The notes under the pieces: generated by a model
What the model saw: only the letters and a program-made list of their open reading frames with translations
Told to the model about the DNA's origin: nothing
Databases searched by the model: none
Translations under genes and position numbers: made by a program
Shown: in pieces, positions 61,602 through 64,000 of the stretch
Position numbering within the stretch: the stretch's first letter is position 1
Layout of the letters: each line of letters begins with the position of its first letter
Assembly (NCBI RefSeq): GCF_005869225.1
Contig: NZ_SWFP01000007.1
Coordinates: 186,001 to 250,000 of the forward strand
DNA: 64,000 nucleotides
DNA from: Dyadobacter bucti
GTDB lineage: Bacteria; Bacteroidota; Bacteroidia; Cytophagales; Spirosomataceae
Direction: 5' to 3'

Positions 61602-64000
61602 ATGCGTAAGCTGATAGTACCCTTTTTGATTCTTTTAGCCGTTCAACTTTTTGCACAAGTCCCTTCGCAATCATCCAGTGAAATTTTTCAAAACATCAAG
61701 AAACTGAATGTTCTGGGATCAGTACTGTACATTGCAGCACACCCTGATGATGAAAATACACTGATGTTATCTTATTTGTCAAAGGATCAGCTGGTTCGTA
61801 CTGGTTACCTTTCCCTCACGAGGGGCGACGGCGGCCAGAACCTCATCGGACCGGAGCAAGGTTACAATATCGGGGTGATCCGGACACAGGAACTACTTGG
61901 CGCGCGCAGAATTGACGGGGCGCAGCAGTTTTTTTCAAGAGCCTATGATTTCGGGTTTTCCAAAACAAGGGACGAAACTTTACGTTTTTGGGACCAGGAT
62001 AAGGTTTTGGGCGATGTGGTGTGGATGATCCGTAAGTTTCAGCCGGATGTGATCATCACACGTTTCCCGCCTGACCCTCGCGCCGGGCATGGCCATCATC
62101 AAACCTCGGCTTATCTGGCTGAGAAAGGGTTCAGCATGGCAGCTGATCCGACGGCTTATGCCGACCAATTGAAATACGTAAAAACCTGGCAAGCCAAACG
62201 TCTGGTTTGGAATACATTTACACCCGGCTTCACCAACAAGCCGCCAACCGGAGAGAAAAACCCATTTATATCAATTGAAATCGGAGGGTACAATCAGATA
62301 CTCGGCAAATCTTACACTGAAATCGCCGCAGAGAGCCGTAGTCAGCATAAAAGCCAGGGCTTTGGAAGTGCCCCTGCCAGAGGTGAGCGAATCGATTATT
62401 TCCTGCATAAAGTTGGTGAGCAGGCTGAAAAAAATCTGTTTGACGGTATAGATGTCAGCTGGAAACGGGTAAGCGGGAGCGAGAAAGTCGAGTCATTGAT
62501 ACTGGCTGCTATTAAAAATTATAAGGTCGATAAACCATCTGCATCCATTCCCGATCTGTTAAAAATCAACTCGGAACTGAACCGTCTTGATTCTGCTGAT
62601 TTATATGTAAAAGCTAAGAAAGAAGAGGTTCAGGATCTGATAATAGCATGTCTTGGACTTTGGTTTGAAACAAACCCAACAGAGATTTCGGCAGTTCCGG
62701 GAGATACGGCATCGATCCGGATATCTGTGGTGAAAAGGTCCGATTATCCTGTAAAACTGGTATCCGTTTCGTGGACAGGCACTAAAAAAGACAGCTCCCT
62801 GAATCTCACATTGGCTACCAATGAATTCCATTTATTTCCGGTAAAAGCTCTCCTACCTTCTGACTTAAAGATCAGCCAGCCTTACTGGCTCGAAAAACCG
62901 ATCGATAAAGGACTTTTTCAAATAGATAACCAGCAAGATATCGGCTTCCCCGAAAACCGCCCGGAAACTACCACAAGCTATCATTTTGAGATCGAAGGGC
63001 AACAATTTACTTTTTCAAGACCCTGGATTTACAAATTTACAGATCCGGCCGAAGGTGAAATTTATCGTCCTTTTGAAATAAGGCCTGCCGTTACAAGTAC
63101 TATTACCGAACCGGTCCTCATTTTCCCGTCCGTCCAGCCAAAGACAGTAACGATAGTAGTGGAAGCACAGCGTAGTGACGTGAATGGAACCTTGAAACCA
63201 GATCTCCCCGCTGGCTGGAAATCCGTACCTGCTTCCCGAAATTTCAGCATCGGCGGAAAATACCAGCAGCAATATTTCACATTCAGCATTACACCGCCGA
63301 CGGCAAATCAGGAGGTAACTTTTAAATCGATAGCGTCTGTGAATGGGAAAATATATGACAAATCCATCCGGACAATTGCCTACAAGCACATTCCAAGTCA
63401 GACTATATTTCCTGTATCCGAAGCCAAACTGGCAAAAATTGATGTCAGGACCACGGTTAAGAACATCGGCTACATAGCAGGTGCCGGAGATGATGTACCT
63501 GCGGCATTACGACAAATGGACTGCCAGGTTACTATGCTGAATGAAGCTGCCTTGAGTAAAGATCTGGGGATCTACGATGCGATTGTGGTCGGGGTGCGTG
63601 CTTATAATACCGAAAGCAGGCTTGCGAACTATCAGAATAAACTGATGGATTATGTAAAAAATGGTGGTACGATGATCGTGCAGTATACGATCCCATCGGA
63701 TCAGAAAGTAAAACAGATCGGGCCATTTCCGATTCAGCTCGGGCGGGACAGGGTTGCCGAGGAAGATGCCGAAATCCGGTTTTTGATCCCCGATCATCCG
63801 CTTTTGAATTATCCCAACAAAATTACCCAGAAAGATTTTGAAGGCTGGATCCAGGAACGCGGGTTGTACTTTGCCCAGGATTGGGACAGCAACCATTACC
63901 AGGCACTATTTTCAAGTAATGACAAAGATGAAAGCAAGAAGGAAGGCAGCCTGCTTTACACGAAATATGGCAAAGGACATTACATTTATACCGGGCTTTC
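61602..64000 (+). CDS. Secreted PIG-L family deacetylase, C-terminus outside window
   Basis: The frame from ATG 61602 stays open to the window end (799 codons visible). A signal peptide (V-P-F-L-I-L-L-A-V-Q-L-F-A-Q) precedes a PIG-L domain with the zinc motif A-A-H-P-D-D-E (about 48-54), T-R-G-D-G-G-Q-N and a late H-G-H-H-Q. The second half has strand-rich and ThuA-like parts (G-V-R-A-Y-N-T-E, then Y-V-K-N-G-G-T). Such long proteins are likely N-acetylglucosamine- or glycan-active deacetylases. It is not obviously part of the pigment cluster. Confidence 0.9.
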   Translation, partial: MRKLIVPFLILLAVQLFAQVPSQSSSEIFQNIKKLNVLGSVLYIAAHPDDENTLMLSYLSKDQLVRTGYLSLTRGDGGQNLIGPEQGYNIGVIRTQELLGARRIDGAQQFFSRAYDFGFSKTRDETLRFWDQDKVLGDVVWMIRKFQPDVIITRFPPDPRAGHGHHQTSAYLAEKGFSMAADPTAYADQLKYVKTWQAKRLVWNTFTPGFTNKPPTGEKNPFISIEIGGYNQILGKSYTEIAAESRSQHKSQGFGSAPARGERIDYFLHKVGEQAEKNLFDGIDVSWKRVSGSEKVESLILAAIKNYKVDKPSASIPDLLKINSELNRLDSADLYVKAKKEEVQDLIIACLGLWFETNPTEISAVPGDTASIRISVVKRSDYPVKLVSVSWTGTKKDSSLNLTLATNEFHLFPVKALLPSDLKISQPYWLEKPIDKGLFQIDNQQDIGFPENRPETTTSYHFEIEGQQFTFSRPWIYKFTDPAEGEIYRPFEIRPAVTSTITEPVLIFPSVQPKTVTIVVEAQRSDVNGTLKPDLPAGWKSVPASRNFSIGGKYQQQYFTFSITPPTANQEVTFKSIASVNGKIYDKSIRTIAYKHIPSQTIFPVSEAKLAKIDVRTTVKNIGYIAGAGDDVPAALRQMDCQVTMLNEAALSKDLGIYDAIVVGVRAYNTESRLANYQNKLMDYVKNGGTMIVQYTIPSDQKVKQIGPFPIQLGRDRVAEEDAEIRFLIPDHPLLNYPNKITQKDFEGWIQERGLYFAQDWDSNHYQALFSSNDKDESKKEGSLLYTKYGKGHYIYTGL

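Noticed and set aside
1-64000. CRISPR arrays or insertion sequences
   Set aside because: No regularly spaced repeats, transposase genes or terminal inverted repeats were found in the window.

Overview
The window reads as chromosome of a Bacteroidota bacterium of the order Cytophagales, most like Dyadobacter or a close relative in the Spirosomaceae. The signs are a type IX secretion sorting domain, adjacent mutA/mutB, the pheT - coiled-coil - zapA - rny gene order, promoters with the Bacteroidota -7 box TAnnTTTG, and dialkylresorcinol (flexirubin-type) genes darA/darB. The genus is an inference from gene content; no 16S rRNA gene is present. No stretch above 300 bases lacks a gene or RNA.

Region A (1-13,245) is one end of a prophage or prophage-like element. 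The leftward early operon (1-6,962) encodes a Cro-like regulator, an AntA/KilAC antirepressor, small proteins, an excisionase-type HTH protein, three mini membrane proteins, a zinc-hook SbcC-like ATPase, RecT, a metallo-beta-lactamase-fold hydrolase and an ASCH protein. The rightward repressor gene starts at 7,048. A strong leftward promoter with a palindrome between its -33 and -7 boxes sits in the divergent gap. Downstream of the repressor lie two mini-genes that repeat the repressor's C-terminal coiled coil. Unusual cargo follows (8.1-13.1 kb): a membrane-anchored protein, two paralogous one-helix membrane proteins, a repressor-like HTH protein with a duplicated C-terminal domain, and a membrane-anchored alpha/beta hydrolase. 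The element abuts the 3' end of tRNA-Val(GAC), the probable attachment site; no integrase or virion gene is in view.

Region B (13.3-29.4 kb) is mixed chromosomal metabolism and envelope: an MFS transporter, a T9SS cargo protein, a DUF255 protein, DinB, an outer-membrane barrel next to a vanadium-haloperoxidase-like lipoprotein, TfoX, a two-subunit molybdenum hydroxylase, a DUF819 membrane protein, a PhnP-like hydrolase and a lone receiver protein.

Region C (29.5-47.0 kb) is housekeeping: pheT, two cell-division coiled-coil genes, rny, a MoxR-like ATPase, recA, a polytopic membrane protein, an aminopeptidase, a DUF3108 protein, a FemAB/GNAT-like protein, dnaA, mutA and mutB.

Region D (47.0-61.6 kb) is a compact, mostly leftward biosynthetic cluster: ketosynthase, acyl carrier protein, ABC exporter, BtrH-like acyltransferase, DarB, DarA, O-methyltransferase, DUF218 protein, two secreted proteins, an aryl-acid adenylating ligase and a C45 Ntn-hydrolase, with a divergent phosphopantetheinyl transferase. 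It looks like the resorcinol-forming, loading and transfer half of a flexirubin pathway. No aromatic ammonia-lyase and none of the ketoreductase/dehydratase genes for an aryl polyene are present, so that half must be elsewhere or absent. The window ends inside a secreted PIG-L deacetylase gene.
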